Below, piece by piece: positions 52,057 to 64,000 of a stretch of DNA of 64,000 nucleotides. Both the position numbers and the translations under genes were made by a program. Below the pieces are notes generated by a model, which worked only from the letters and a program-made list of their open reading frames with translations, was not told the origin of the DNA and made no database searches. This stretch comes from Sipunculus nudus (taxonomy: Eukaryota; Annelida; Sipuncula; Golfingiida; Sipunculidae), in the NCBI GenBank assembly GCA_026874595.1, contig CM049317.1, forward strand, positions 76,823,891 to 76,887,890. Direction: 5' to 3'. The number at the start of each line of letters is the position of its first letter. Position 1 is the first letter of the stretch.

Positions 52057-52514
52057 CTGAAAGTAAATAGGTAAAAATACATTAACACAAGGTAAATTAT
52101 ATTCCTTACACATGTATAATAATTTATGAAATGTCTCTCAAGAAAAATTGAACTCATTAAAATACAGTTAAACTGTATTAAGCTGAAAATTTCAGATATA
52201 TCATTGGTTCAATGACAATAACAGGTTGGAGTTTGGTATTAATTTAGGCTAAGGTAAATTCTGCATGAAATAATTTTATGAATTTAGCCAGAAAAATGGG
52301 ATATCTGACTCAAGCCTGTTCCACAATAAAAGTTTTGAGAAATACTACTGAATAAATGAAAAGAATTTTATATAAAAAACTCAATGGATTGAATGGAAAT
52401 TTTAAACTGTGGGATAATTTAGAAGATAGTTTAAAAGTGTACTAGTTTTTTATATCTAAGTCTACCTTTTACTAAAAAAATAATAAACAAAATTTGAACT
52501 TTAACAGACATTTA
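52057..52514. other. sequence upstream of exon a, no feature recognised
   Basis: Pyrimidine-rich on the gene strand next to the acceptor, otherwise AT-rich and unique. Confidence 0.4.
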
Positions 52515-55500
52515 ACAAGGGACCCATGGGTCACGGCGCTCAGCTGATCGTGATTGTACTATAAAAGTTTCTCCACTGTGATACTATATCGAGTCGATAA
52601 AGCTTATGAATATCATGGACATGTTGGGCTATTATAAAGGAATGTAATGTAATATGTGAGTAAATGATAAATGAAATTACCTGACTGATGGATTAATAGA
52701 GTAAAATATAGTGGTTTATTTTTTATTTATTTAGGAGGGGTTGAAAATTGTGATATATTTGAGCAAATATGAATGCAATGACAGCAGTAATAAGCAGTAG
52801 TAGAATGATGATAAGGCTATTTGTTGAAAGATCTAAAGTGTATGGTAGTCTGCAAGCTTTCAATTTGACAGATATGATGTTATGATTAACTATGCTGATG
52901 AAGTGATTTATGAATTTGTGACTGTATGACACAATATCTCTTTAGTCTTGACAAGGTACATTATTGTGATGCCCACTATGTCTACATATTACACAATATT
53001 GACATAATTTCTGGCATGTACATAGGTACCTATGGACGTATAGTTATACAAAATAATAAAGTATGAATATATCTGATTCATCTTGTTCTTGCTTACTGAG
53101 GCTGACTTTGGGATGGGCTTCGGAGAAGGGAAAAGTGAGGGCAGCACGAAGGTGGATGTAGAAATATTCTATTGTAATGTTTTTCATTTATATAAGAATA
53201 TGAAAAGCTAAGAGGAAAGGGGCCCTCCTACTTCGTTATAGTAAAGTTCTAAATATATGATTGCAAACTAATACTCTGACAAGACTGTCATGAAGAAAAA
53301 CAGTAAAATTTTGAGATACTGTGATGCATATGAAAATTTACAGATGGACAGGCAAGTGGACAGAATGGACTAATAATACCTTTATTTCACTTTCAAGGGA
53401 ATAATGCATTTAAGTTTATATATAATCCTATTTTTTTTAAGCATATCCACTTTTTCCATTAAGAAGTTTTTATCTGAATCATTTTTTTATTTACAGGTTT
53501 TATAAATTTTTAATAAAAAACCTGAAAATATAAGTTAAAATATTAGAATTGTTGCAAAAGTTGCAATCATTTTATATATAGAGTAAAAAACTGAAACTAT
53601 AAGTTAAAATATTCGAATTGTTGCAAAAGTTGCAATCATCATATATCCAGAGTGTAGCTCATGTTGGGTCATATTATGCATACACATATATTTTATTTTT
53701 AAATCATAAATGTTTAAACTGAATTTAAAAGAAAATAATGCCACAACATGGCATCTACAAGAATATTCCTTGAATCACTATTAAAAAGTTTTGCACATTG
53801 GAGTTTTCAGTACATGCTTAATTTTATTCACCAAAATAAAATAAAAGTAAATTTGATAAAATAAAACATCTTTTCAAATATAGTATACACACTGTTGGTT
53901 GAATGAGGGACAAATAATATCATTGTGCTAATTACTATCCCAGTTTTAATTTATTACTGGAATTAATGATCAATTTCACACCTGGTGAGGTTTTTACTCT
54001 TCTGAAGTAAGGAATTACTTATCTGATGAACATCCACACTTTCATAACAATACACCACTTTGTGGACACAATTAAATGTACACTTTAATCATTGTAACCC
54101 TGGTGGTACAATACAAAATCTAAAATGTAGCATAGCCTAGAATAGGAATGAATCAAATACAGATAATAATAACATTCATCTAGTTTATGCACCATCGGGG
54201 GTGGGGGGGGGGGGGGGGGGGGAGTGCAAGGCAGAGGGGAAACCTGCTGGTAGTGGCCAGGCTGACCCAAGGCAAGCTGCCTGGGGTTGGTTACATAATG
54301 CAAGTGGAGGCTGTACTACTAGGTGGGGTAGATGTAAACAACACTGGACATGGTGTATGAAAACATGAATAAAAGCTATTCTTTCCAATCAATTTCTTTG
54401 AAATTTCAGATTTTAAAAGATTAAATCCTTATGTATATATGCTGTGAAAATTAAATCAACAGTGCCAAAGTTGGACAAAATTTAAGGTATTGATTTTTTA
54501 TTTATGCTAATAACTTGAAAAATTTGCAAAATTCAGATCTAATTTTGGGTAAACAATTGAATCTTGATTAAATAAAGTTATATTCCTGTAAAAAAGTCTC
54601 TAGGTTCAGCAATTCTCATGTTAGGTGAGTAAATATATTTCCTGATTTTTTTAAAAATTGCATTAAGTTTTGGCCCATAACTTCAAAATAATACCCAATA
54701 CTGACCTAATTTTTGGTATGTTCATAGAAAATGTATGAAAGAATGTGAATACTAAATACGATCAAAAACAGATCAGTGGTTTTGATAATAGGCAGCCTTG
54801 AAGTGTAACAATGGCTTTTTTTATGGAAAACAGAGGTTTTTTTTCCTTAATTTCTCGAAGGAACAAAGTCCTAATGACCTAATTTTCGGTATGGTAGGAG
54901 ATTTTGGGGACATCTATAATTATGCCAACAGCCTGAGGAGCATAGAGATAAGCACTGAATGACCTACAGTCATCAAAGTGGACTGCTTGACAATGTAAGG
55001 GAATACAACAAGAGCCTCCAAAAAAATTCAATAACTATAGCCTAATTTTGCAGCTTTTATTTTCAAATTTCAGATTTTAACAGTTTAAATCCTTATGTAT
55101 ACATGCTGTGAAAATTAAATCCACAGTACTTACAGGAAAAAAACGTGCCGTGGCCAAAGTTGGGCAAAATTTAAGGTACAAATTTTATATTTTTGCAAAT
55201 ATTTAAAAATTTTTAACAGATTTGGATCTAATTTTTGGTATACAATTAAATTTTGATTAATTAAAGTTGTTTTACTGGAAAAAAGTCCCTACCTTTAACA
55301 CTTTTGGTCCTAAGTGACCAAATATCTTCCTGATTTTTTTACAAAGTCCATTATGTTAGGGCCCATAACTTTTTTAAATTATAAAATACTGACTTAATAT
55401 CTGGCATGTACATAGGAACTATATAGAAGAATATTTATGGTAAATATGAAGAAAACCAGATGAGTGGTTTTGATATTAGGCAGTCCTGAAGTGTGAAAAT

Positions 55501-55759
55501 AGATTTCTAATAAAAAATTGAGGTTTTTCCTTAATATCTCGAAGGAACAAAGTCCTATTGACCCAATTTTCGGCATGGTAGGAGATTTTGGGGATATCTA
55601 ACTGTATGCCGAATTTCAGATTCGAAGGTCCAACGGTGTCAAAACGTGCCAGTCTTACGGACGGACATCCGGACAGACGGACGGACGGACAGACGGACAG
55701 ACGACGGACAATGGACCACGACTATAGCTCAGATGACTTATAGTCAGCTGAGCTAAAAA
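52515..55759 (+). mobile_element. family A element, long form (about 3.2 kb)
   Basis: Starts ACAAGGGACCCATGGGTCAC then GGCGCTCAGCTG, and ends GTCAGCTGAGCTAAAAA. It shares 53160-54640 closely with 58450-59900, including a homopolymeric G run. Two internal modules with AAAGTTGG.CAAAATTTAAGG (54465, 55145) and a GGAC/GACGG tract at 55658-55715 precede the 3' hairpin. No coding capacity. Confidence 0.85.
54197..54222 (+). repeat. G homopolymer (one T interruption)
   Basis: About 26 bp, nearly all G, on the plus strand inside the family A element. The corresponding place in the related copy (59411-59423) is also a G run but shorter. Confidence 0.95.
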
Positions 55760-57419
55760 TTATGAAAGTTTTACAAGTCTGTCAATGTTACTTCAGTTCC
55801 TCATCTGTGGCTATATATATGCTAGTCTTTCCTGATATTCCATTTCAGTGAGTGCTCATAGTCACAATGTATAACTTTAATTGACAGATACACTGTTGTT
55901 TCTAATGACTGATAATTCTCTAGAACATGTTAAACATGCTGCACGATCGGTTAAGAATATTGGTCATTCACTGTTGTTTGGTTATTGAAGCTAAATGGCA
56001 GAATTGGAATTGTTTACTTTAAGTTTAAGAGCAGTCACTGTAACTGAAGACAATTTACTCAGAATAATGTAAATTTGAAAGTTTTAAACAAAGGTTTTAC
56101 CTTAAATGAAATGACAGTAAGAATTCCTAGAACAGGCAGGGAATAAACTGAATTGAGGGTATATACCAAAAACTAGTATATACCAGTAACTACATACAGC
56201 AGCCTGAATCTTGTTTAAAAGTGGTGTGGTAGCAATTATCAAAAGGTTTTATCATATCCTGCAAAAATCTGAAGCACATCAATTAATGATAAAAGTCATT
56301 TTTATAAAAATCTGCAAAAAAGCTTTTCTACTCATGTGACTGTGTTATTGTTGTGAGAAAGCAACGATGACAACTTGCCATTTTCAACACTACACTAATC
56401 AAGTCACTAAATGCAGCCAGTAACATGTCATATTTAACCTGTCCTTGGCACTATGTAATCTAGAAATCTGATTGTTCAAAATAAAGAACCCTTCATATTT
56501 AAGCCCTGCCCAAAAATATAACTCTTTCATAACTTGGGATTAAAATATTGTGATACATATATACAGCTGTACTGGTATATGCACAACAAAAATAAAATTC
56601 CACTTTGATGTTAAAATTTGGAGAAGATTAAATAACGATCACAACTTACAGTCACATGACAGATCCTGAAATATGTAATTTCACCAATAAATGAAAATAT
56701 GTAGCATATTATATTAAAATTATCCTGTGGAATAGAAGAAACTTTGTGTAATTCAAACAAAAAAGGTTCATGTATGCATTCAATAGTATAAGGTACAACA
56801 TTATCTTCAATGACTTGTACTAGTTAAAAAGAATAGACGCATAGCTTGCAAAATTTGTTTTGAATTACACAATAATTTTTATATTTGGAAGACTTATACA
56901 TTTTATTTGGAAGCTAAATATGTTGATGAGACATCCTCTTTTTCAGAAACTCCCTTGATATTTGGATACCCAGCTTTTTTTCTTGAATTATGCACAACAA
57001 TTGTTGATTTTTTTTTTCTCCTATTATTATTCTTTTCTTTTAACCAATCTTACTTAATGTAAGGAACACTTAATTACTTAATTTGGAACACTATGCATGT
57101 AATAATGTCCTTAAAATGACTGATTTTAAGAACAAAAATTGCCAGAATGATATGTGTGAGCCTCAACATGTTTTGCTCTTAGCAATATCCAGTTATAAAG
57201 AATACACTTATAAACTGAATCAATCTGTAAAATATTTGAAACTTGATTTTATTTTTCCAGCATTAACATTCAGAAATGTTACTTTTGTTCATAGGGACAA
57301 AAAATTTTATTCCTCTAGTACAGAATAAATCTCCAAGAAAAATTCTATTTTGAAAATCCTTACTCCCGTAGTAAATTTGACACCTCGCGAAGCAGACACC
57401 GGACTGTGTCCGCACTCAC
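55760..57419. other. unique sequence, no gene assigned
   Basis: AT-rich; no repeat array or conserved coding segment recognised. It would be intronic if the candidate exon at 57420 belongs to the CP2 gene. Confidence 0.45.
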
Positions 57420-57441
57420 TTCAGGCAAAATGGAATCCTCT
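57420..57441 (-). CDS. candidate 22-nt micro-exon upstream of exon a
   Basis: On the minus strand ATTTGCACAG is followed by 22 nt and then GTGAGTGCGG, a strong donor. In one frame the 22 nt give one base plus EDSILPE. Vertebrate CP2 proteins have IFKQED or IFKQEE followed by S and LP a short distance before the CAATSP block, so the peptide is plausible. In that frame it would join the second acceptor of exon a in phase 0 ([16 protein letters not shown]). No exon coding the preceding LALPIFKQ motif was found, so this may equally be an untranslated exon or chance. Confidence 0.35.
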
Positions 57442-58392
57442 CTGTGCAAATAAACGGATCACACTTTCTGATCAACACTGATAATGAAAGGTTAGTCTGA
57501 CATATATCATTTCACAGTCTATTTAGTCTTGACTTGTATACCAATTTATCATAAATGCCCATCCACTCTCCGGTTGATGTTTCACATTCTTTCCTCTTTC
57601 CAGTCATTATGATATCATTATGGGTCATCACTCTCCAGTCAAATAAGTCAGTGCATGGAGAATGGAAGTACATGCATATAACTTATTACATGGTTTGCTA
57701 AATTATCATCTTGATGTCACCATAATAATATCTATTATATGATAAAACATAACTGTCAAAAAGATAAATGTCACAATAGTACAGAACTTGCAGCCAGTTT
57801 CCTCTGTAATGTGTAAAATACCAATCTAAATTAAATAAATACCATAAATGAGCACAATCATGCTTCACTTGTATTTTTTCTTGAAAGTTCAAGCTAAGAT
57901 CTGTCTGAAAATCAAATGGAACAACCTCGGGAGTTTTCAACAAAGATTCTGAAGTTCCATTTTTTTATCTGGGTGCAACTTCTGTGGGAAACATTGTGAA
58001 ACAAAGTCAGGAATAAAATGTTACATACAAAAGAAACATTCAGGGCTACCCACTTTATTCACCAAAACACAACCAAGTTTTTATAGATAACTGATATCAA
58101 AGTAAATACATGGGCTCTGCCTTTTTTTTGGGGGGGGGGGGGGGGGTAGGGGGGGGAGGGCTTGCAAAATCCTGAAACTGTGTTCTGAACTTCCAAATGA
58201 TTTTGAACAGGGTTGGGACAGTAACACCATTTCAGACAAGCAGACAAAGGGCGGAAAACTGACAATGTTTTCCTGTGTTCCCCACTATCTGCGAAAAATT
58301 GGGGACGAAAAGAAACGGAGACATGGTTACTACTATACCAGTAGTATTTTAAAGGGGCCCAATCACCTATAAAGCATGCTGCATTAACACCA
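57442..58392. other. unique sequence; G-rich tract at 58130-58160
   Basis: No exon found. The G tract has several short interruptions and follows a T8 run. The 117-codon minus frame across it is proline-rich only because of the C run on that strand. Confidence 0.45.
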
Positions 58393-60269
58393 ACAAGGGA
58401 CCCATGGGTCATGGCGCTCAGCTGAAGTTTGAAATTTTTGCAAATGCAAAATATTCAAAATATTCTATTGTAATGTTTTTCATTCATATAAGCATATGAG
58501 AAGCTAAGAGGAAAGGGGCCCTCCTACTTGGTAATAGTAAAGTTCTAAATATATGATTGCAAACTAATACTCTGACAAGACTGTCATGAAGAAAAAACAG
58601 TAACAGTTTTGAGAAACTGTGATGCATATAAAAATTTACAGATGGACAGGCAAGTGGACAGAATGGACTAATACCTTTATTTCACTTTCAAGAGTATAAT
58701 GCATTTAAGTTTATATATAAGCTTATTTTTACAGCATATCCACTTTTTCCATTAATAGTTTTTATCTGATTCATTTTTTTTTATTAACAAGTTTTATAAA
58801 TTTGTAATAAAAAAACTGAAAATATAAGTTAAAATATTAGAATTCTAAGTTGCAATCATTATATATCCAGAGTGTAGCTCATATTGGGTCATATTATGCA
58901 TACACATTTATTTAATTATTTTTAAATCACAAATGTTTAAACTGAATTTAAAAGAAAATAATGCCACAACATGGCAGCTACAAGATTATTCCTTGAATCA
59001 CTATTAAAAAGTTTTGCACATTGGAGTTTTCAGTACATGCTTAATTTTATTCACTGAAATGAAATAAAAGATTCAGTAAATTTGATAAAATATAAAAACA
59101 TCTTTTCAAATAAAGTATACACACTGTTAGTTGAATGAGGGATAAACAATATCATTGTGCTAATTACTATTATTTATAATTTATTACTGTAATTAATAGT
59201 CAATTTCAGTTTTTACTCTTCTAAAGTAAGGAATTACTTATCTGATGAACATCCACACTTTCATACCAATACACCACTTTGTGGACACAATTCAATGTGC
59301 TCTTTAATCATTGTAACCCTGGTGGTACAATACAAAATCTAAAATGTAGCATAGCCAAGAATAAAGTAAAATACAGAAAATTATAACATTCATCTAGTTG
59401 ATGCACCATTGGGGGGGGGGGGGAGTGCAGGGCAGAGGGGAAGCCTGCTATTAGTGGCCAAGCTGAGCCAAGGCAAGCTGCGTAGGGTCAGTTACATAAT
59501 GCAAGTGAAGGCTGTATTACAAGGTGGGCTAGATGTAAACAACACTTGACATGGTGTATGGAAACTTGAATAAAAGCTACTCTTTTCAATCAATTCCTTT
59601 GAAATTTCAGATTTTAAAAGATTAAATCCTTATGTATATATGTTGTGAAAATTAAATCAACAGTGCTTACAGGGAAAAAACGTGCCATTGCCAAAGTTGG
59701 ACAAAATTAAAGGTATTGATTTTTTATTTATGCTAATATCTTGACAAATTTGCGAAATTCAGATCTAATTTTGGGTAAAAAATTGAATCTTGATTAAATA
59801 AAGTTATATTCCTGAAAAAAAAGTATCCAGTTTCAGCAAGTCTCATGTTAGGCGAGTAAATATATTTCCTGATTTTTTAAAAACTGCATTATATTTGGGC
59901 CCATAACTTCAAAATAATACCCAATACTGACCTAATTTTTGGTATGTTCATAGAAAATGTATGGAAGAAAATGAATACTAAATATGATCAAAAACAGATC
60001 AGTGGTTTTGATATTAGTCAGCCTTGAAGTGTAACAATGGCTTTTTAATGGAAAACGGAGGTTTTTCCTTAATATCTCGAAGGAACAAAGTCCTAATGAC
60101 CCTTTTTTCGGGATGGTAGTTGATTTGGGGGACATCTAATGGTATGCAAAGTTTTGGATTCATAGGTCCAATGGTTTTAAAACGTGCCCTGTTAACAGAC
60201 GGCCGGCCGGACGACGGACAAAGGACCACGACTATAGCTCAGATGACTTATAGTCATCTGAGCTAAAAA
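58393..60269 (+). mobile_element. family A element, short form (about 1.9 kb)
   Basis: Starts ACAAGGGACCCATGGGTCAT then GGCGCTCAGCTGA, and ends AGTCATCTGAGCTAAAAA. It is a close relative of 52515-55759 with one internal module instead of two. A GGCCGGCCGGACG tract lies at 60197-60215. Confidence 0.85.
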
Positions 60270-60351
60270 TAGCTTCTTCCCTTGAAAATAAACCTGTACA
60301 TGCCAAAATATTAAATTGAAACTGTTTGCCCACTCCTGCACATAAGTGTTA

Positions 60352-60383
60352 ACAAGTGACCCATGGGTCATGACGCTCAGCTG
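60352..60383 (+). mobile_element. isolated family A 5' terminus
   Basis: ACAAGTGACCCATGGGTCAT then GACGCTCAGCTG, 80 bp after the previous element. No matching 3' end of this family follows; different element sequence begins by about 60530. Confidence 0.7.
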
Positions 60384-60559
60384 ACTGGGAAGAGATTCGC
60401 AAAAGGAAATTTTATCATCAGAATGGTAGTATATACCCATTCAACTAAAGCATCAAATAGATTAACCAACAGGCCAAGATTTGGTCTGTATTTATATATC
60501 TCAAAAATAGAGAAAAAATGTGTAAACTTTAAAAACTAGTATACGGGTAGCCGACAAGT

Positions 60560-61985
60560 GACTACGTGTATCCGCCAAAATCAGAGTGGAACAGGTGAAG
60601 TGAGGCATGGATTGAGTGGCAGGGGAAATAGAGTGAGGTATGTTGCATATTAGCATGAATGTCTGCAGCCTAAATGTGTATGTAGGTTGTGCCACCTACC
60701 ACAGATCCAGAAAGCTTTCCAAGTTGTATACATATGCAAAATTTTAGGCAGAAAAGTCAAACCACTACATGTATATGAGTGATTTTAGCCCACGGCAGAC
60801 AAACAGACAGACACTGTGCAAAAATGGTTGCAGGTGGCCCCTCCAGTTTTGTGTATGATAAAGACCTATGTGAGATCTATACGCATGCAAAATTTTGGCC
60901 CAATCATTCAAATAGTTCCCGAGATATGAGCTTGGATGTCTGCAGCATAAACTAGAATGTAGGTGGCGCCACCTGTCATAAAATCAAGAAAGCTATCCAG
61001 GATGTATAAAACTGCAAAATTTTAGGCAGACATGTCAAACCACTGCCCAGATATGAGTGACATTATCCCATGGCAGACAAACAGACAGACGCTGTGCAAA
61101 AATGGTTGCAGGTGGTGCCACCAGTTTTGTGTATGATAAAGAGCTATGTGAGATCTATACACATGCAAAATTTTGGCTCAATCGGTCAAACGGTTCCCAA
61201 GATATGAGCTTGGATGTGATCAGCATGAACGTGAATGTAGGTGGCGCCACCTGTCATAAAATCAAGAAAGCTATCCAGGATGTATACGCATGGCGAATTT
61301 CAGGTGAATTAGTCAATTCACTGCAGAGATATGAGTGATTTTAACCCAAGGCAGATGACAGATGGACACTGTGCAAACATGGTTACAGGTGGCGCCACAA
61401 TTTTTTGTGTAAGTTATAAAGCAATCCAAGGGCTACATTTGTATAAATTTTATTTCCTGATCGGTCAAACTGCTCCCGAGATATGAGCTTGGATGTGATC
61501 AGCATGAACGTAGATGTAGGTGGCGCCACCTGTCCTAAAATCAAGAAAGCTATCCAGGATGTATACGCATGACGAATTTCAGGTGAATTAGTCAATTCAC
61601 TGCAGAGAGATATGAGTGATTTTAACCCAAGGCAGATGTGCAAACATGGTTACAGGTGGCGCCACAATTTTTTGTGTAAGTTATAAAGCAATCCAAGGGC
61701 TACATTTGTATAAATTTTATTTCCTGATCGGTCAAACGGCTCCCGAGAGGGAGGGTTTATGTGTGGAAACAGACGCACAAATGGACACTGGATAGAGAGG
61801 AAAGGTCAGATGTCAACACAAATTGGTTAGGCACTAGTTCACAGGTGACCCAATAATTGGTGTAAGTTTCGGAAAAATTGGACCATTATTCTCAGAGGAG
61901 CACACTGGAAATGAACGTGGCGGCGGCGGAGGAATCCGAACAAAAACATAGTATCCGCAAAACTTTGTTTTGGCGGATACAAAAA
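60560..61985 (+). mobile_element. third related element type with GTATCCGC termini and GTGGCGCCACC modules
   Basis: The start carries GACAAGTGACTACGTGTATC then CGCCAAAA. The end has GTATCCGCAAAACTTTGTTT then TGGCGGATACAAAAA, a stem-loop followed by A's. Modules of about 280-290 bp with AGCTTGGATGT and GTGGCGCCACCTGTC repeat at about 60690, 60960, 61240 and 61520. They resemble those in family B, so the two types share internal sequence but not termini. Confidence 0.65.
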
Positions 61986-61987
61986 TA

Positions 61988-63356
61988 CAGGTGGCTCCAC
62001 CAGTCTGCAGAAACTAATAAAAACACTTGATGGTCAATATCCATGCAAAGAATCATGATGATCTCCGCATTAGTTGTTCAGATACTTCAGCTTTTGTATC
62101 AAATTGTCCATTATTCTGAGGGATACTTCAGAGTCCTATAGCTTGAAGGATATGGGTAACAGAGACCTAATTTCAAGTTTCCACAGGCACTTTTCATGAG
62201 CCTCCTTGCATGACAAGAATGAAGATTCTAGGTCCAGTTGTTGCAATTTGTACCCTGTTGACAGATAACCACATCTTTAAAGGTCTCAAAAAAAGAGAGA
62301 AAAAAATTCGTAAAAATTTGGCACCACCAGTCTGCAGGAACTGATGAAACAGCCCATGATCAATATGTATGCCGAAAATTATGACCATCAGTGTTGAAGT
62401 TATTGAGATACTGCAGTTTTTGTTTCAAATTTTCAATTATTCCGGGGGGTATTTTGGAGCCATATAGCTTAAAGAATATGGATAACAGAGACCTTATTTC
62501 AGGTTTCCATGGAGACTTTTCATGGGTCTCCCTGTGCGTCAAGAATGAAGATTCTAGGTCAAGTTTTTATGATTTGTGTCCTGTTAACAGATGTTCATAT
62601 CTTTAAAGGTCTCAAAAATAGAGAAAAAATTCGTAAAAAAAAAAACCTGAACTAATACAAGTTGTGCCACCAGTCTGCAGGAACTGATGGAACATCTCAT
62701 GATCAATATGTATGCCAAAAATCATGACCATCAGTGATGTAGTTATTGAGATATTGAAGTTTTTGTATGAAATTTTTTACTATTCTGGGGGGTACTTTGA
62801 GGCCCAATAGCTCGGAGGATATGGGTAACAGAGACCTAATTTCTGGTTTCCAAGGAGATTTTTTATGGACCTCTCAGTGTGTCAAAAAAAAAAGATTCTA
62901 GGTCCAGTCTTTACGATTTGTGCCTTGTTAACAGATGTTCACATTTTTAAAAGGTCTCAAAAATAGAGAAAAAAAATTCGTCAAAAATCGAAAAAAACAG
63001 GTGGCACCACCAGTCTGCATGAAGTGATGGAACATCTCATGATCAATAAGTATGCCAAAAATCATGACCATCAATGATGTAGGTAATGAGATATTAAAGT
63101 TTTTGTATGAAATTTTTGACTTTCTGGGGGGTACTTTGGGGCCCCATAGCTCGAAGGAAATGGGTAACAGAGACCTTATATCTGGTTTCCAAGGAGATTT
63201 TTCATGGACCTCTCAGAATCCCAAGTTACAAGGTTCTAGGTCCAGTGGTTACGATTTGTGCCTGGTTAACGTACGGACAGATGGACAGACAGATGGACGA
63301 CGGACAAAGAGTGATCGCTATGGCTCATATGACTTTCAGTCACCTGAGCAAAAAAC
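61988..63356 (+). mobile_element. element with four tandem modules of 327-343 bp and a hairpin terminus
   Basis: CCACCAGTCTGCA recurs at 61997, 62324, 62667 and 63007, each followed by ATGATCAATATGTATGCC-like and GGGTAACAGAGACC-like sequence. After the last module come a GGACAGATGGACAG tract and GGCTCATATGACTTTCAGTC then ACCTGAGCAAAAAA, a hairpin terminus of the same style as the other families. Confidence 0.75.
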
Positions 63357-64000
63357 AATGGACCGGGCGCGATGTATAGATAAAATAGCATGTGAGGCTG
63401 TGTGCATTGCGGAGCCACAACACGTGTCAATCAGGAGATGCCCTAACTGACTTGGTTAAAAAAAATGAATACATGTTCCTGCTGGCTGAAACACTGCATG
63501 TCGCACCTCACAATCAGACTTCCAGTCACACAGACTTGTTATTGTGAACAAACACACGTGGACTGTGTTTACCTACCGCATAGCCATAACAATGTGTTAA
63601 AAAGCTGTCTGCAAGTACTGAGACTGTGTGTTTGAGTGGTTTTGCTGGGAAACTTTTGTTTTCAGCAAAACTTAACTAATAGTGTGAAAGAATAGGCATA
63701 ATACTGCCCCTGATTATGTCCCTTTAAAAATGAGGAAACTAAGGGTTTTATTGCCTCAGACTTTCGGTGTGACTACAGGTTTGGCATTAGATAAGGATTC
63801 CCATTAAGTAGGAACAATAAATACAGAAAAGCAGTATATTATGAAAAACAGGCAGCCCAAAGTTGTTGTTGCAGAACCACATTAAATTTTTTTTGGGTGG
63901 ATGTAACTACCTTCATTTTCTAATGCCATCTTAACCTAAGCTATGTAAATCTGCAGAATTCCATTTTGACCAGGGACTTCATGACAGATCAGTAGCATTT
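63357..64000. other. unique sequence to window end, no gene assigned
   Basis: No conserved coding segment was recognised. The missing first exons of the CP2 gene, transcribed from the minus strand, could lie beyond this edge. Confidence 0.4.

Noticed and set aside
58059-58412. 117-codon minus frame with a proline run
   Set aside because: The proline run comes from the G homopolymer on the plus strand. There is no domain, and the frame crosses the family A terminus at 58393.

Overview
This is animal nuclear DNA: AT-rich, intron-rich, full of minisatellites and dispersed non-autonomous elements. The element styles (internal short-period GGAC-type tracts near a terminal hairpin, and GTGGCGCCACC-bearing families) resemble what I associate with bivalve or other lophotrochozoan genomes. 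That assignment is inference; the animal origin is certain from the spliced gene.

One protein-coding gene can be read with confidence. It is on the minus strand and encodes a CP2/Grainyhead-superfamily transcription factor of the TFCP2/UBP1/LSF type (Drosophila gemini-like). Twelve coding exons between 52056 and 8049 join in phase at all eleven junctions to give 420 residues plus a stop: most of the CP2 DNA-binding domain, a SAM-like domain, and the C-terminal dimerisation domain. The N-terminal exons are missing or outside the window; a 22-nt candidate micro-exon lies at 57420-57441. No rRNA, tRNA, CRISPR or intact transposase gene was recognised.

Layout: 1-640 truncated dispersed element; 2354-4012 56/38-bp minisatellite; 4013-8048 mostly unique sequence including the 3' UTR; 8049-33849 eleven exons, with minisatellites against the splice sites at 8577-16168, 16896-18452, 30020-30485 and (nearby) 31358-32015; 33850-51979 an 18-kb intron holding nested elements (36808-49213) and a 24-bp array (49490-51680); 51980-52056 the most upstream firm exon; 52.5-63.4 kb more elements of the same families.

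The most unusual signal is that several intronic minisatellites of this gene are built from its own exon-intron junctions. The 7.6-kb array is about 100 copies of a 73-bp unit consisting of the last 48 coding bases of the penultimate exon plus its 5' splice site and 25 intronic bases. A second array repeats the whole 3' splice site (branch point, pyrimidine tract, AG) of the DNA-binding-domain exon ten times. A third begins exactly at another exon's 5' splice site. A second notable structure is a 5.36-kb insertion with short terminal inverted repeats and a 6-bp target duplication, splitting one of two tail-to-tail 2.4-kb element copies.
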